Notes under the pieces: model-generated
The model's database searches: none
Seen by the model: the letters and a program-made list of their open reading frames with translations, nothing else
Told to the model about the DNA's origin: nothing
Shown here: piece after piece, positions 6,676 through 14,467 of the stretch
Position numbering within the stretch: position 1 is the first letter of the stretch
Layout: every line of letters starts with the position of its first letter
Position numbers and translations under genes: made by a program
Assembly: GCA_022772525.1 (NCBI GenBank)
Contig: JALFAD010000080.1
Coordinates: forward strand, 62,001 to 126,000
Source: Clostridiales bacterium
GTDB taxonomy: Bacteria > Bacillota > Clostridia > Oscillospirales > Oscillospiraceae
Length of the DNA: 64,000 nt
Direction: 5' to 3'

Positions 6676-7785
6676 TCACTGGCGACCGAAGGCCGCGAGA
6701 TCGACAATTCTTGAGGCGGCGTCTTTCACAATGGTATCTTTCTGACGCTGGAACATCTGCTCACAAACCGGATAGGTGTCCAGCAGACGCAGGGTATGCT
6801 GCAATCCCTTGACGGATACCTCCGCCGGCAGACAGAGCCCCTCCCGGACAAAAAACCGGAAGTTCCGGCTTTCACATCCAGGAATCGGGGGCAGCAGCAC
6901 CAGAGGGACTTCCATGACAGCCGCCTCCGTGATGGACAATCCGCCCGGCTTGCTGAAAAAAGCATCGCAGGCACGCAGATAAAGGGGCATTTGGGAGGTA
7001 TGCCCGATGAGCCGACTTTGCGCATAGTGCTTCGCTTCCAATTTTCTGAGAAGCCGTTTGTTATTGCCGCAGACGATGATCAGATTCCAATTTGTCCCCT
7101 TGATCAGCGAGGAAAGAATGGCAATGGTTTTTTTCATTTTGCCGGCGCCGATGCTGCCGCCGGCAACCAGAAGGTAACGACAGTCCATTCTCAGCTTCAG
7201 TTCTTTTCTTGCTTCCTCCCGCGTCAGGGAATCAAGGCAGGCGCCCCCAACGGGAATGCCCAGCGGCATGATTTGTTCTTCGGCAACACCGCGTTTTGTG
7301 AATTCGGCTGTCAGTTTTGGGGATGGGGTGACGTAGTAGTCACACTTGCATTCCTTGAAAAAAGGAATGCAGGTATAGTCGGTGGAAACGAGAATCGTTT
7401 TTGGAACGGACATCCCATGCGAACGCATATAGGTCAGAATCTGCGCCGGGAACAGATGGGTCATGATGATCACATCCACCGGATTTGCCCGCAGATAGGC
7501 GTCCATCGCACCGGCGGCTCTCCCGTTGGCGAAATAAAGCGGGGAACGCCATCGAAGGCGGCTGTAAAGATCCCCCAGCGTATAAAGCGCGCCGAAGGCC
7601 CGGGGAATTCGCTGAGCCAGCAAAATATAAGCACGATCGATGCACTTTGCCACCCTGTCGCTGCATAAATCGTACGGATTCAGTATTGTAACCGTGTCCC
7701 CACGGCGCAGCAGCTCCTCGGCAATGGCCTGAGCAGCCGCGTTATGTCCACCGCCGGTTCCACAGGACAACAGTAAAGCTTTCAT
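6676..7785 (-). CDS. GT28-family diacylglycerol glycosyltransferase (MGDG synthase/UgtP-like)
   Basis: 369 residues. The N-terminus MKALLLSCGTGGGHNAAAQA is the glycine-rich loop plus invariant His of the MGDG-synthase N-domain. The C-terminal half has LVAGGSIGAG, SKPGGLSITEAAVMEVPLVLLPPIPGCE, the nucleotide-sugar binding block of the GT28 family. Relatives transfer glucose or galactose from a UDP-sugar to diacylglycerol at the inner face of the membrane, giving glycolipids and lipoteichoic acid anchors. The start overlaps the plsY-like gene by 4 bases, so the two genes form one lipid operon driven from 8488-8516. Confidence 0.85.
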   Translation of the reverse strand: MKALLLSCGTGGGHNAAAQAIAEELLRRGDTVTILNPYDLCSDRVAKCIDRAYILLAQRIPRAFGALYTLGDLYSRLRWRSPLYFANGRAAGAMDAYLRANPVDVIIMTHLFPAQILTYMRSHGMSVPKTILVSTDYTCIPFFKECKCDYYVTPSPKLTAEFTKRGVAEEQIMPLGIPVGGACLDSLTREEARKELKLRMDCRYLLVAGGSIGAGKMKKTIAILSSLIKGTNWNLIIVCGNNKRLLRKLEAKHYAQSRLIGHTSQMPLYLRACDAFFSKPGGLSITEAAVMEVPLVLLPPIPGCESRNFRFFVREGLCLPAEVSVKGLQHTLRLLDTYPVCEQMFQRQKDTIVKDAASRIVDLAAFGRQ

Positions 7786-8450
7786 ATGATTTTCCCACCT
7801 GATTCCGGTTGTTTATTTTCAGTTTCGGCGCCGTGTCTCCGTTGCCACGGGAAGTTTACCAGCATTCTTTCCCTTGGCTCCCTGCTCATAAGCAGACGAA
7901 CAGAAACAACGATCGACATGAGGGAAAAGCTCAAGACTGACCGTTGGGACTGCCCGGAAAGAAATAGAAAAGCAAGCGTTAATAAATAGGCTGCTACTGT
8001 TCGCTGAAAGTGGGGGGTAATCCGTATCATCAGCGAAAACAGAAGAAATGCGCAGACAAGACAGGCAACCGGCTGCCATTCCGGCAGCAGGCCCAGCAGG
8101 CAGCCGAAGGTGACGGCAATCCCTTTTCCTCCCTGAAAATGATAGAAAACAGGGAATGCATGGCCCAATACCGGCGCCGAGGCCGCAAGGGCAAACAGCA
8201 TTGGCGGAACCGTGGGGGAGCAGGCGCTGACCAGCAGATGCACGGGGAAAAATCCTTTCAGGAGATCTCCTGAAAGGGTGAGCGTTCCGCAGAGGAATCC
8301 GCCGTACCGGAACGCGTTGGCGGTTCCGGGATTCCCGTCTTTGCTTGCCGTCAGAATGTACTCCTTGTGAAGCAGAGCCATAGAGACTCTGGCAAAAAGA
8401 ACACTGCCGGAAAGATACCCGAGCAAAATGCATCCGTAAAGAATGGTCAT
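7782..8450 (-). CDS. plsY: PlsY-like glycerol-3-phosphate acyltransferase
   Basis: 222 residues from the ATG at 8450, which follows GAGGAG at good spacing. It is a multi-helix membrane protein with LGYLSGSVLFAR near the start, KDGNPGTANAFRYGG (PlsY motif 1; the usual form is SGNPGATNxxR, so GTAN is a variant) and FQGGKGIAVTFG (motif 2, GGKG). PlsY uses acyl-phosphate to acylate glycerol-3-phosphate, the first step of phospholipid synthesis. The coupling to a glycolipid synthase and the altered motif 1 leave open that this is a paralogue rather than the housekeeping copy. Confidence 0.8.
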   Translation of the reverse strand: MTILYGCILLGYLSGSVLFARVSMALLHKEYILTASKDGNPGTANAFRYGGFLCGTLTLSGDLLKGFFPVHLLVSACSPTVPPMLFALAASAPVLGHAFPVFYHFQGGKGIAVTFGCLLGLLPEWQPVACLVCAFLLFSLMIRITPHFQRTVAAYLLTLAFLFLSGQSQRSVLSFSLMSIVVSVRLLMSREPRERMLVNFPWQRRHGAETENKQPESGGKII

Positions 8451-8487
8451 GAAGACTCCTCTTTTTCTGTAAAATATAGTGGTAGTA

Positions 8488-8516
8488 AGTATAGTACGAT
8501 TCCGAACCTGTGTCAA
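8488..8516 (-). promoter_or_regulatory. Promoter of the plsY-glycosyltransferase operon
   Basis: On the minus strand TTGACA (8516-8511), a 17-base spacer and TATACT (8493-8488) form a near-perfect sigma-A promoter about 40 bases upstream of the plsY start. Confidence 0.75.
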
Positions 8517-8555
8517 TAGAGGGGCGGACATCGGCGCGATGAGAGAAAATAGGGA

Positions 8556-8583
8556 TTGCATTTTGCCGGGAGTGTGCTACAAT
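8556..8583 (+). promoter_or_regulatory. Promoter of the cobalamin-riboswitch operon
   Basis: TTGCAT (8556-8561), a 16-base spacer and TACAAT (8578-8583) lie about 20 bases before the riboswitch P1 stem. Confidence 0.6.
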
Positions 8584-8603
8584 AAAGGGGAATTGAATAC
8601 GCA

Positions 8604-8778
8604 GAATGACAGGTGCCGCTGGCGCGCAGACCGCGTGTCAGGGGGTAATAGGGAAACAGGTGCAAATCCTGTACGATCTCGTCACTGTAAACGGAGAGCA
8701 GCACTGCATAATGCCATTGCGAAAGCGAGAAGGCGCGGTGCTGTGACGACCCGCAAGCCAGGAAACCTGCCTGTCATT
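8604..8778 (+). ncRNA. Cobalamin riboswitch
   Basis: The outer P1 stem is AATGACAGG (near 8605) with CCTGTCATT (8770-8778). Inside are the class hallmarks: GGGAAACAGGTGCAAATCCTG at 8651-8670 (only the core GGGAA-x-x-GGTG-x-AAxxCC is diagnostic), the TCACTGTAAACGGAGAGC block near 8681-8699, and the B12 box GACGACCCGCAAGCCAGGA near 8745-8763. It is followed by a strong hairpin at 8860-8896, so adenosyl- or methylcobalamin binding should cause termination. It controls the chelatase/ABC operon downstream. Confidence 0.93.
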
Positions 8779-8859
8779 GGTACAGGGCGAAATGCCCGGG
8801 TCACGAGGAATTGGCCGCGCCGAAGCTTGCCCCTTTCCGGGGCATTACCAAGCCAGAAT

Positions 8860-8896
8860 AAGACCTTCCTCCCGTGGGAAGGTCTTTCTTTTTTCG
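8860..8896 (+). terminator. Terminator in the riboswitch leader
   Basis: AAGACCTTCC pairs with GGAAGGTCTT around a 6-8 base loop and is followed by TCTTTTTT. A preceding GC-rich stem (AATGCCC near 8790 with GGGGCATT near 8840) may be part of the expression platform. Confidence 0.75.
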
Positions 8897-8967
8897 TGTC
8901 CGGGGGATTTCCCTGTCCGTGTTCTGTTCAAATCATTTTTGTGCGAAGACACAAGGAGGAAACACGT

Positions 8968-10194
8968 ATGAACAGGAAGAAAACAAGTATCTGGATCGCC
9001 GCTGTACTGGCGGCGGCAATGCTGGCAGGCTGCGGCGGTACGGCTGCGCCCACAACGGCTCCCGCGGCGGAAACTGCGGCGACCACAAAGGCGGCGGAGC
9101 CGGCGGCCACGGAAGCGGTGGTGGACGATCAGGCCGCTGCCGATGCCGTGGCGGAACTGATTGATGCCATCTATGTCCAGAAGCGCACTGCGGATACCGA
9201 CGCCCAGTGCGCTGCCGCCAAGGCCGGCTGGGACGCGCTGACCGATGCCCAGAAGGCGCTGGTGGAGGGCGACAACGCCGACCCCGACTACTTCGGACGG
9301 GATACGGGAAATGCCGCGCTGGATGATCCACGCAATGCCGATGGCATCGGCGAACAGGAGATTCTGGTGGTCAGCTTCGGCACCTCTTTCAATGACAGCC
9401 GGGTGCAGGATATCAAGAGCATCGAGGACGCCATTCAGGCGGCCTTCCCCGACTGGTCCGTGCGCCGGGCTTTTACCGCCCAGATTATCATTAACCACAT
9501 TCAGGCCCGGGACGGCGAGGCCATCGACAACATGGATCAGGCGCTGGAACGTGCGGTTGCCAACGGCGTCAGGGAACTGGTTGTGCAGCCGACCCACCTG
9601 ATGCACGGCGCAGAGTACGATGAAATGATGGAGGCGCTGGAAGGCTACAAGGATAAGATCGAAACAATCCGCGTCGCGGAGCCTCTGCTGGGCGAGGTCG
9701 GTTCCGACGCTACCGTCATCAATGCCGATAAGGAAGCGGTTGCCAAAGCCATCGTGGCGGATACCGCCGCGGACGGCGGCTTTGCCGATGCTGCCGCTGC
9801 CGCCAAAGAGGGCACGGCCTTCGTGCTGATGGGCCACGGCACGGCCCATGTGGCGAAGGTCACCTACAGCCAGATGCAGACCCAGATGGGTAAGCTGGGC
9901 TATGACAACGTGTTTGTCGGCACCGTGGAGGGCGAGCCGGAGGAAACTGCCTGCGAGGCGGTCATCGAGGCCGTGAAGGCCGCCGGCTACAAGAACGTGA
10001 TTCTGCGGCCCCTGATGGTGGTTGCCGGCGACCATGCCAACAACGACATGGCAGGTGACGAAGAGGACTCCTGGAAGAGTATGTTTGAAGCCGATGGCAG
10101 CTTCGATAGCGTTACCGCCCAGATTGCGGGCCTTGGCAGCATCGCGGAGGTTCAGGACCTCTATGTTGCCCATACGCAGGCTGTGATTGGATAA
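8968..10194 (+). CDS. CbiK-like sirohydrochlorin cobaltochelatase, surface lipoprotein
   Basis: 408 residues from ATG 8968, with AAGGAGG upstream. It has a lipoprotein signal with lipobox LAGC (Cys22), then an Ala/Thr/Glu-rich linker (to ~45). A helical spacer follows, ending WDALTDAQKALVEG, a motif common in cell-surface proteins of Clostridia. The CbiK domain starts at EQEILVVSFGTSFNDSR (~residue 129). Expected chelatase residues are visible: PTHLMHGAEYDEM, with a His at the first metal site, and VLMGHGTAHVAKVTYSQ, with GHG in the second half. CbiK inserts Co2+ into sirohydrochlorin in the anaerobic B12 pathway and is normally cytoplasmic; here it should be anchored outside the cell. It is first gene of the B12-riboswitch operon. 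It could be a working chelatase or a tetrapyrrole/metal carrier. Confidence 0.85.
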   Translation: MNRKKTSIWIAAVLAAAMLAGCGGTAAPTTAPAAETAATTKAAEPAATEAVVDDQAAADAVAELIDAIYVQKRTADTDAQCAAAKAGWDALTDAQKALVEGDNADPDYFGRDTGNAALDDPRNADGIGEQEILVVSFGTSFNDSRVQDIKSIEDAIQAAFPDWSVRRAFTAQIIINHIQARDGEAIDNMDQALERAVANGVRELVVQPTHLMHGAEYDEMMEALEGYKDKIETIRVAEPLLGEVGSDATVINADKEAVAKAIVADTAADGGFADAAAAAKEGTAFVLMGHGTAHVAKVTYSQMQTQMGKLGYDNVFVGTVEGEPEETACEAVIEAVKAAGYKNVILRPLMVVAGDHANNDMAGDEEDSWKSMFEADGSFDSVTAQIAGLGSIAEVQDLYVAHTQAVIG

Positions 10195-10200
10195 TTTCTC

Positions 10201-10231
10201 CTCCCGGAGGCGGGATACCCGCCTTCGGGAG
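10201..10231 (+). terminator. Intercistronic hairpin after the chelatase gene
   Basis: CTCCCGGAGGCGGG pairs with CCCGCCTTCGGGAG around a 4-base loop, with no clear T-run. It may reduce read-through or protect the mRNA between the chelatase gene and the next lipoprotein gene. Confidence 0.5.
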
Positions 10232-10278
10232 ATGGTACCCCATACGATGCAGATTTTCATGGAATAGGAGAACGGAGT

Positions 10279-11130
10279 ATGAACAAGATGAGAAAGCTGA
10301 TTTCTGGATTGCTGGCCTGCCTGCTGCTGGCGGGCTGCGGCGCGGCTGCCGAGCCTGCCCAGACGGCGGCACCCACAACTGCGGAGGTTACGGAAGCAAC
10401 GGTGCCCGTCACCACGGCAGCGGAGACGGAACCCGAAGAAGAAACCATCCGGGTGCTCCCGGACGGCGTGTACACCGTGGATTTCGTGACGGACAGCAGC
10501 ATGTTCCGGGCCAACGAGGCCTGTGACGGCAAGGGGACCCTGACCGTCAGCGGTGGTATACAGACCCTGCATGTGAGCCTGCGCTCCACGAACATTGTGA
10601 ATCTCTATGTGGGTACTGCCGAGGACGCACAGAAGCCCGGCGCGGTATTGTTGGAGCACACGGTGGACACCGTGACTTATTCCGACGGCCTCAGCGAGGA
10701 GGTATTCGGCTTTGACGTGCCGGTGGCCTCTGTGGGGCAGGAATTTGACCTTGCCCTGATTGGCACCAAGGGCGTGTGGTATGATCACCGGGTCAGCGTG
10801 CAGAACCCGGTTCCTCAGGAGGGGACATATACCTGTGAGGTGGTTCTGTCCGGCGGTTCCGGGCGGGCCAGCGTCACCTCTCCCGCAAAGCTTGTCTCCG
10901 ATGGAAAGACACTCACTGCCACCATCGAATGGAGCAGCCCCAACTATGAGTACATGATTGTGGACGGCACCCAGTATGATCCCATCCAGACAGAGGGCAA
11001 TTCCACCTTTGAGATTCCCGTAACGCTGGACACGGAGCTGGCGGTCAGCGCCTCCACCGTTGCCATGAGCCAGCCCCATCTGGTGGACTATACGCTGTAT
11101 TTTGACAGCACCACGCTGACTGCGAAATGA
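10279..11130 (+). CDS. Two-domain binding lipoprotein of the B12-riboswitch operon (NEAT-like fold suspected)
   Basis: 283 residues with lipobox LLLAGC (Cys20) and an acidic Thr/Glu linker to ~55. Domain 1 (~57-170) begins LPDGVYTVDFVTDSSMFRAN and contains LHVSLRSTNIVNLYVG and GTKGVWYDHRVSV. Domain 2 (~177-280) begins GTYTCEVVLSGGSGRAS and contains WSSPNYEYMIVDGTQY and HLVDYTLYF. The beta-rich pattern (GxYxxxF, long strands, terminal YxLxF/YxxxV strand) resembles NEAT and iron-transport-associated domains that carry haem or other tetrapyrroles on the surface. The gene overlaps the downstream binding-protein gene by 4 bases. Proposed role: capture of a corrinoid or other tetrapyrrole. The domain assignment is by eye. 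Confidence 0.6.
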   Translation: MNKMRKLISGLLACLLLAGCGAAAEPAQTAAPTTAEVTEATVPVTTAAETEPEEETIRVLPDGVYTVDFVTDSSMFRANEACDGKGTLTVSGGIQTLHVSLRSTNIVNLYVGTAEDAQKPGAVLLEHTVDTVTYSDGLSEEVFGFDVPVASVGQEFDLALIGTKGVWYDHRVSVQNPVPQEGTYTCEVVLSGGSGRASVTSPAKLVSDGKTLTATIEWSSPNYEYMIVDGTQYDPIQTEGNSTFEIPVTLDTELAVSASTVAMSQPHLVDYTLYFDSTTLTAK

Positions 11131-12251
11131 GGAAATTGACCCTATGGGCGCTGGTTCTGGCGCTGCTGCTCACCGGCTGTGCCGGGACGCAAACCGAGGC
11201 GCCCCAGAGCGACTGGGTGCCGGAGAGAAGCATGCCCCTGCAATTTGCCACCCAGTTTCAGGTGGACTACTATTCCGGCGGCTACAAGCTGATTTCTCTG
11301 GCGGACGGCAGCAAATTTCTGGTTGTCCCCGAGGGCTGTGAGGTGCCGGAATCCGCACCGAAGGACGCGGTGCCTCTGTACCAGCCCATTGAGAATATCT
11401 ATCTGGCGGCGACCTCCGCTATGTGCCTGTTTGATGCGCTGAACCGGCTGGATGCCATTACCCTGTCCGGTTCCCGGGCGGAGAGCTGGTATGTTGAAAG
11501 CGCTCGCAAGGCTATGGAGGACGGGAAAATCCTCTACGCCGGAAAGTACAGCGAGCCGGACTACGAGATGCTCCTGTCACATAGCTGTCCGCTGGCGGTG
11601 GAGTCCATGATGATCGGCCATGCCTCCGATGTCAAGCAGAAGCTGGAGGAACTGGGCATCGTGGTACTCACCGACCAGTCCAGCATGGAGAAGCACCCCT
11701 TGGGCCGCACGGAGTGGATGAAGCTCTACGCCGCGCTGCTGAACGAGGAGGACCGGGCCGAGGAGCTGTTCAACGAGCAGGTGGCCTACCTGAACGACGC
11801 CTTACAGGGGGAAAATCCCCAGAAAACCGTGGCCTTTTTCCACATCAGCTCCTCCGGCTATGTAGTGGCCCGAAAAAGCGGAGACTACGTTACCAAAATG
11901 CTGGAGCTGGCGGGGGGCAGGTATGTATTCAGCGACCTTGGCGACAGGGAAACCAAAACCTCTACGGTCAATATCGAGATGGAGCAGTTCTTTGCCGCAG
12001 CCAAGGACGCGGACTATATCATTTACAACAGCACCATCGGCGGCGAGATTCACTCCATGGAGGAGCTGCTGGAAAAGAGCCCGCTGCTGGCCCAGTTCAA
12101 GGCGGTACGCAACGGGAACGTCTGGTGCACCCAGAAAAATATGTATCAGGAAACCACCCAGCTGGGCCAGATGATCCAGAGCTTCCGGAAAATCTTCTCC
12201 GGGGAAGCGGATGGCCTTACCCAGCTGCCCTTCCTCTATCGACTGCAATAA
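11127..12251 (+). CDS. ABC transporter substrate-binding lipoprotein (BtuF/FepB-type)
   Basis: 374 residues with lipobox LLTGC (Cys18). The two-lobe layout of cluster A binding proteins is evident: first lobe with FLVVPEGCEVP and IYLAATSAMCLFDALNRLDAI, a central helix region with EELFNEQVAYLNDALQ, and a second lobe with KTVAFFHISSSGYVVARKSGDYV, LAGGRYVF and DYIIYNSTIGG. These proteins deliver Fe-siderophores, haem or vitamin B12 to FecCD-type permeases. The cobalamin riboswitch upstream makes a corrinoid the best guess. The gene overlaps the preceding lipoprotein gene by 4 bases. Confidence 0.85.
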   Translation: MRKLTLWALVLALLLTGCAGTQTEAPQSDWVPERSMPLQFATQFQVDYYSGGYKLISLADGSKFLVVPEGCEVPESAPKDAVPLYQPIENIYLAATSAMCLFDALNRLDAITLSGSRAESWYVESARKAMEDGKILYAGKYSEPDYEMLLSHSCPLAVESMMIGHASDVKQKLEELGIVVLTDQSSMEKHPLGRTEWMKLYAALLNEEDRAEELFNEQVAYLNDALQGENPQKTVAFFHISSSGYVVARKSGDYVTKMLELAGGRYVFSDLGDRETKTSTVNIEMEQFFAAAKDADYIIYNSTIGGEIHSMEELLEKSPLLAQFKAVRNGNVWCTQKNMYQETTQLGQMIQSFRKIFSGEADGLTQLPFLYRLQ

Positions 12252-12266
12252 GGGAGAAAACCGGGA

Positions 12267-13319
12267 ATGAAAGAAAACACGGAAACCCTGCGGCTGGGCA
12301 ATCCGGGCAGGTTCTGGGGCGTCATGGCGCTGCTGTGGGGCCTGCTTCTGCTGGCGCTGGTGCTGAATGTGAATATCGGCTCTGTCTCCATCCGCCCCGG
12401 CGAAATCTATGCCATGCTCTGGGACGGACTGCGCCACGGCGTGGGAAGCTCCACGGAAAGCCAGATCCTGTTCCGCATCCGCATACCCCGGATGCTGCTG
12501 GCAGCGATTCTGGGCGGGGCGCTGTCCGTGTCCGGCTATCTGCTGCAGGTGTTTTTCCGCAACCCCATTGCGGGGCCCTTCGTGCTGGGCATTTCCTCCG
12601 GCGCGAAAATGGTGGTGGGCATCACCCTGATTTTCCTTGCGGAATTCTTAGGCAGCGTCCGTCCGGTGACGCTGATTCTGGCGGCCTTTGCCGGGTCGCT
12701 GCTCATTACCTCCGTGGTGCTGCTGTTTTCCCAGAAGGTGCACTCCATGTCCATGCTGCTGGTCATCGGCATCATGGTGGGCTATATCTGCGGGGCGGTG
12801 ACGGATTTCTGCGTCACCTTTGCCGACGACCATGATGTGGTAAATTTAACGAACTGGTCCATGGGCACCTTCTCCGGGGCCAGCTGGGAGGACGTGAGCC
12901 TGTCGGCGGCACTGTGCCTGCCGGGGATTCTGGGGGCGCTGGCCCTGTGCAAGCCCATTTCCGCCTACGCTTTGGGGGAGGGCTACGCCCAGAGCATGGG
13001 TATTCGGGTCAAGCCCTTCCGAATTGTCCTGATTCTGCTGTCCAGCCTGCTGTCCGCCTGCGTGACGGCGCTGGCGGGGCCGATTTCTTTCGTGGGCATC
13101 GCGGTGCCCCACATTACCCGGAGCCTGCTGAAATCCTCCAAGCCCGCCTATGTGATTCCCGCCTCCTTTTTCTGCGGGGCGGTGTTCTGCGTGTTTTGTG
13201 ATCTGCTGGCACGGACGGTGTTCGCGCCTACGGAGCTTGCCATCGGCACCGTGACCTCCATCTTCGGCGCGCCGGTGGTGATTTATATGATGATCCGGCG
13301 GAAACGGCAGGAGGTGTGA
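12267..13319 (+). CDS. FecCD/BtuC-family ABC transporter permease
   Basis: 350 residues and about ten membrane segments. Typical blocks are SIRPGEIYAM, RIPRMLLAAILGGALSVSGYLLQVFFRNPIAGPFVLGISSGA, and LAGPISFVGIAVPHITR, all FecCD signatures (RxPR, GAxLAxxGxxxQxxxRNPLAxPxxLGxxxGA, GPIxFVGLxxPHxxR). It forms the membrane channel for the binding protein and ATPase encoded on either side. Spacing to neighbours is 15 bases upstream and 1 base downstream. Likely cargo is a cobalamin-type corrinoid, inferred from the riboswitch. Confidence 0.92.
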   Translation: MKENTETLRLGNPGRFWGVMALLWGLLLLALVLNVNIGSVSIRPGEIYAMLWDGLRHGVGSSTESQILFRIRIPRMLLAAILGGALSVSGYLLQVFFRNPIAGPFVLGISSGAKMVVGITLIFLAEFLGSVRPVTLILAAFAGSLLITSVVLLFSQKVHSMSMLLVIGIMVGYICGAVTDFCVTFADDHDVVNLTNWSMGTFSGASWEDVSLSAALCLPGILGALALCKPISAYALGEGYAQSMGIRVKPFRIVLILLSSLLSACVTALAGPISFVGIAVPHITRSLLKSSKPAYVIPASFFCGAVFCVFCDLLARTVFAPTELAIGTVTSIFGAPVVIYMMIRRKRQEV

Positions 13320-13320
13320 C

Positions 13321-14439
13321 ATGGAGCCCTATTTTAAGACGGAAGATCTGGCGGTGGGCTATGACGGAAGCATCCTGATCCATGACATCAACATCCGGCT
13401 GGAGAAGGGGAAAATCCTGACCCTCATCGGCCCCAACGGCGCGGGAAAATCCACCATACTCAAGTCCATCACCCGGCATTTGCAGACCATCTCCGGCAGG
13501 GTGTTTGTGGGCGAAAAAACCCTGCAGCAGTGGCAGCCCAAGGAGCTGGCAAAGCAGGTAGCCGTGGTGCTCACCGACCGTATCCGCCCGGAGCTGACTA
13601 CCTGCGCCGAGGTCGTTGCCATGGGCCGCTATCCCTATACGAACCTCTTTGGACGCCTGACAGAAGAAGACAAGGCGGCAGTTCGGGAGGCGCTGGAGCG
13701 GGTCCACGGGCTGGATTTGGCCCAGCGGGACTTTTCAGCCCTGTCCGACGGGCAGCGGCAGAGGATTCTGCTGGCCCGGGCACTGTGTCAGGAGCCGGAG
13801 GTCATTGTGCTGGACGAGCCTACGGCTTATTTGGATATCCGCTATAAAATTGAGCTTTTGGACATTCTGCGGGAAATGGCTCGGGAGAAGGGCATTACCG
13901 TAATCCTGTCACTGCACGAAATCGACCTCGCCGCGAAAGTCTCGGATTATCTGCTGTGCGTCAAGGGAGAGACCATTGCAAGCTTCGGCACCCCGGAGCA
14001 GGTGCTGCAAAGCCATGCCATCGAGTCTCTTTACGACATGGAGGCAGGCAGCTACAACCGGCTGTTCGGCAGCGTGGAGATGCCGAAACCCGAGGGAGAA
14101 CCCCGGGTGTTTGTGATTGCCGGAGCGGGCTTTGGAATTCCGGTGTATCGGGAGCTGCAAAGGAAGGGAATTCCCTTCGCTACGGGAATTCTGTTTGAAA
14201 ATGATGTGGATTTTCAGGTGGCTCAGACGCTGGGAAGCGCGGTGGTATCGGTTCCTGCCTTTGAAGAAATGACGGAAGTGTATTTTGCGCAGGCGGCCCG
14301 GCTGCTGCGGCAATGCGCGGCGGTGATCGATGCCGGCACGCCACTGGGAAAGCTGAACGATGGAAACGGGAAACTACTGAAACTGGCCCGGGAAGAGGGA
14401 ATTCCGGTTACAAAATGGAATAAAATGACCGCCTGCTGA
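13321..14439 (+). CDS. ABC transporter ATP-binding protein (FepC/BtuD-type) with C-terminal extension
   Basis: 372 residues. The ATPase part (~1-250) has Walker A GPNGAGKST, the signature LSDGQRQR (an S-D variant of LSGGQ), Walker B VIVLDEPTAYLD and the H-loop SLHEIDLA. After ~255 there is an extra ~115-residue alpha/beta domain: RVFVIAGAGFGIPVYRELQR, then FATGILFENDVDFQVAQTLG and CAAVIDAGTPLG. This extension is found in some Clostridia FepC-like ATPases and resembles a nucleotide-fold module of unknown role. Last gene of the B12-regulated operon. Confidence 0.9.
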   Translation: MEPYFKTEDLAVGYDGSILIHDINIRLEKGKILTLIGPNGAGKSTILKSITRHLQTISGRVFVGEKTLQQWQPKELAKQVAVVLTDRIRPELTTCAEVVAMGRYPYTNLFGRLTEEDKAAVREALERVHGLDLAQRDFSALSDGQRQRILLARALCQEPEVIVLDEPTAYLDIRYKIELLDILREMAREKGITVILSLHEIDLAAKVSDYLLCVKGETIASFGTPEQVLQSHAIESLYDMEAGSYNRLFGSVEMPKPEGEPRVFVIAGAGFGIPVYRELQRKGIPFATGILFENDVDFQVAQTLGSAVVSVPAFEEMTEVYFAQAARLLRQCAAVIDAGTPLGKLNDGNGKLLKLAREEGIPVTKWNKMTAC

Positions 14440-14460
14440 AGAAGCAGACGGTCGTTTCCT
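14428..14460 (+). terminator. Terminator at the end of the corrinoid-transport operon
   Basis: GACCGCCTGCT pairs with AGCAGACGGTC, overlapping the last codons of the ATPase gene, and is followed by GTTTCCTT. It also lies at the end of the convergent minus-strand gene that stops at 14468. Confidence 0.5.
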
Positions 14461-14467
14461 TATGTGG

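Noticed and set aside
8845..11079. A 744-codon open frame on the minus strand opposite the chelatase and lipoprotein genes
   Set aside because: Antisense shadow of two recognisable genes; no family features and it would run through the riboswitch leader.
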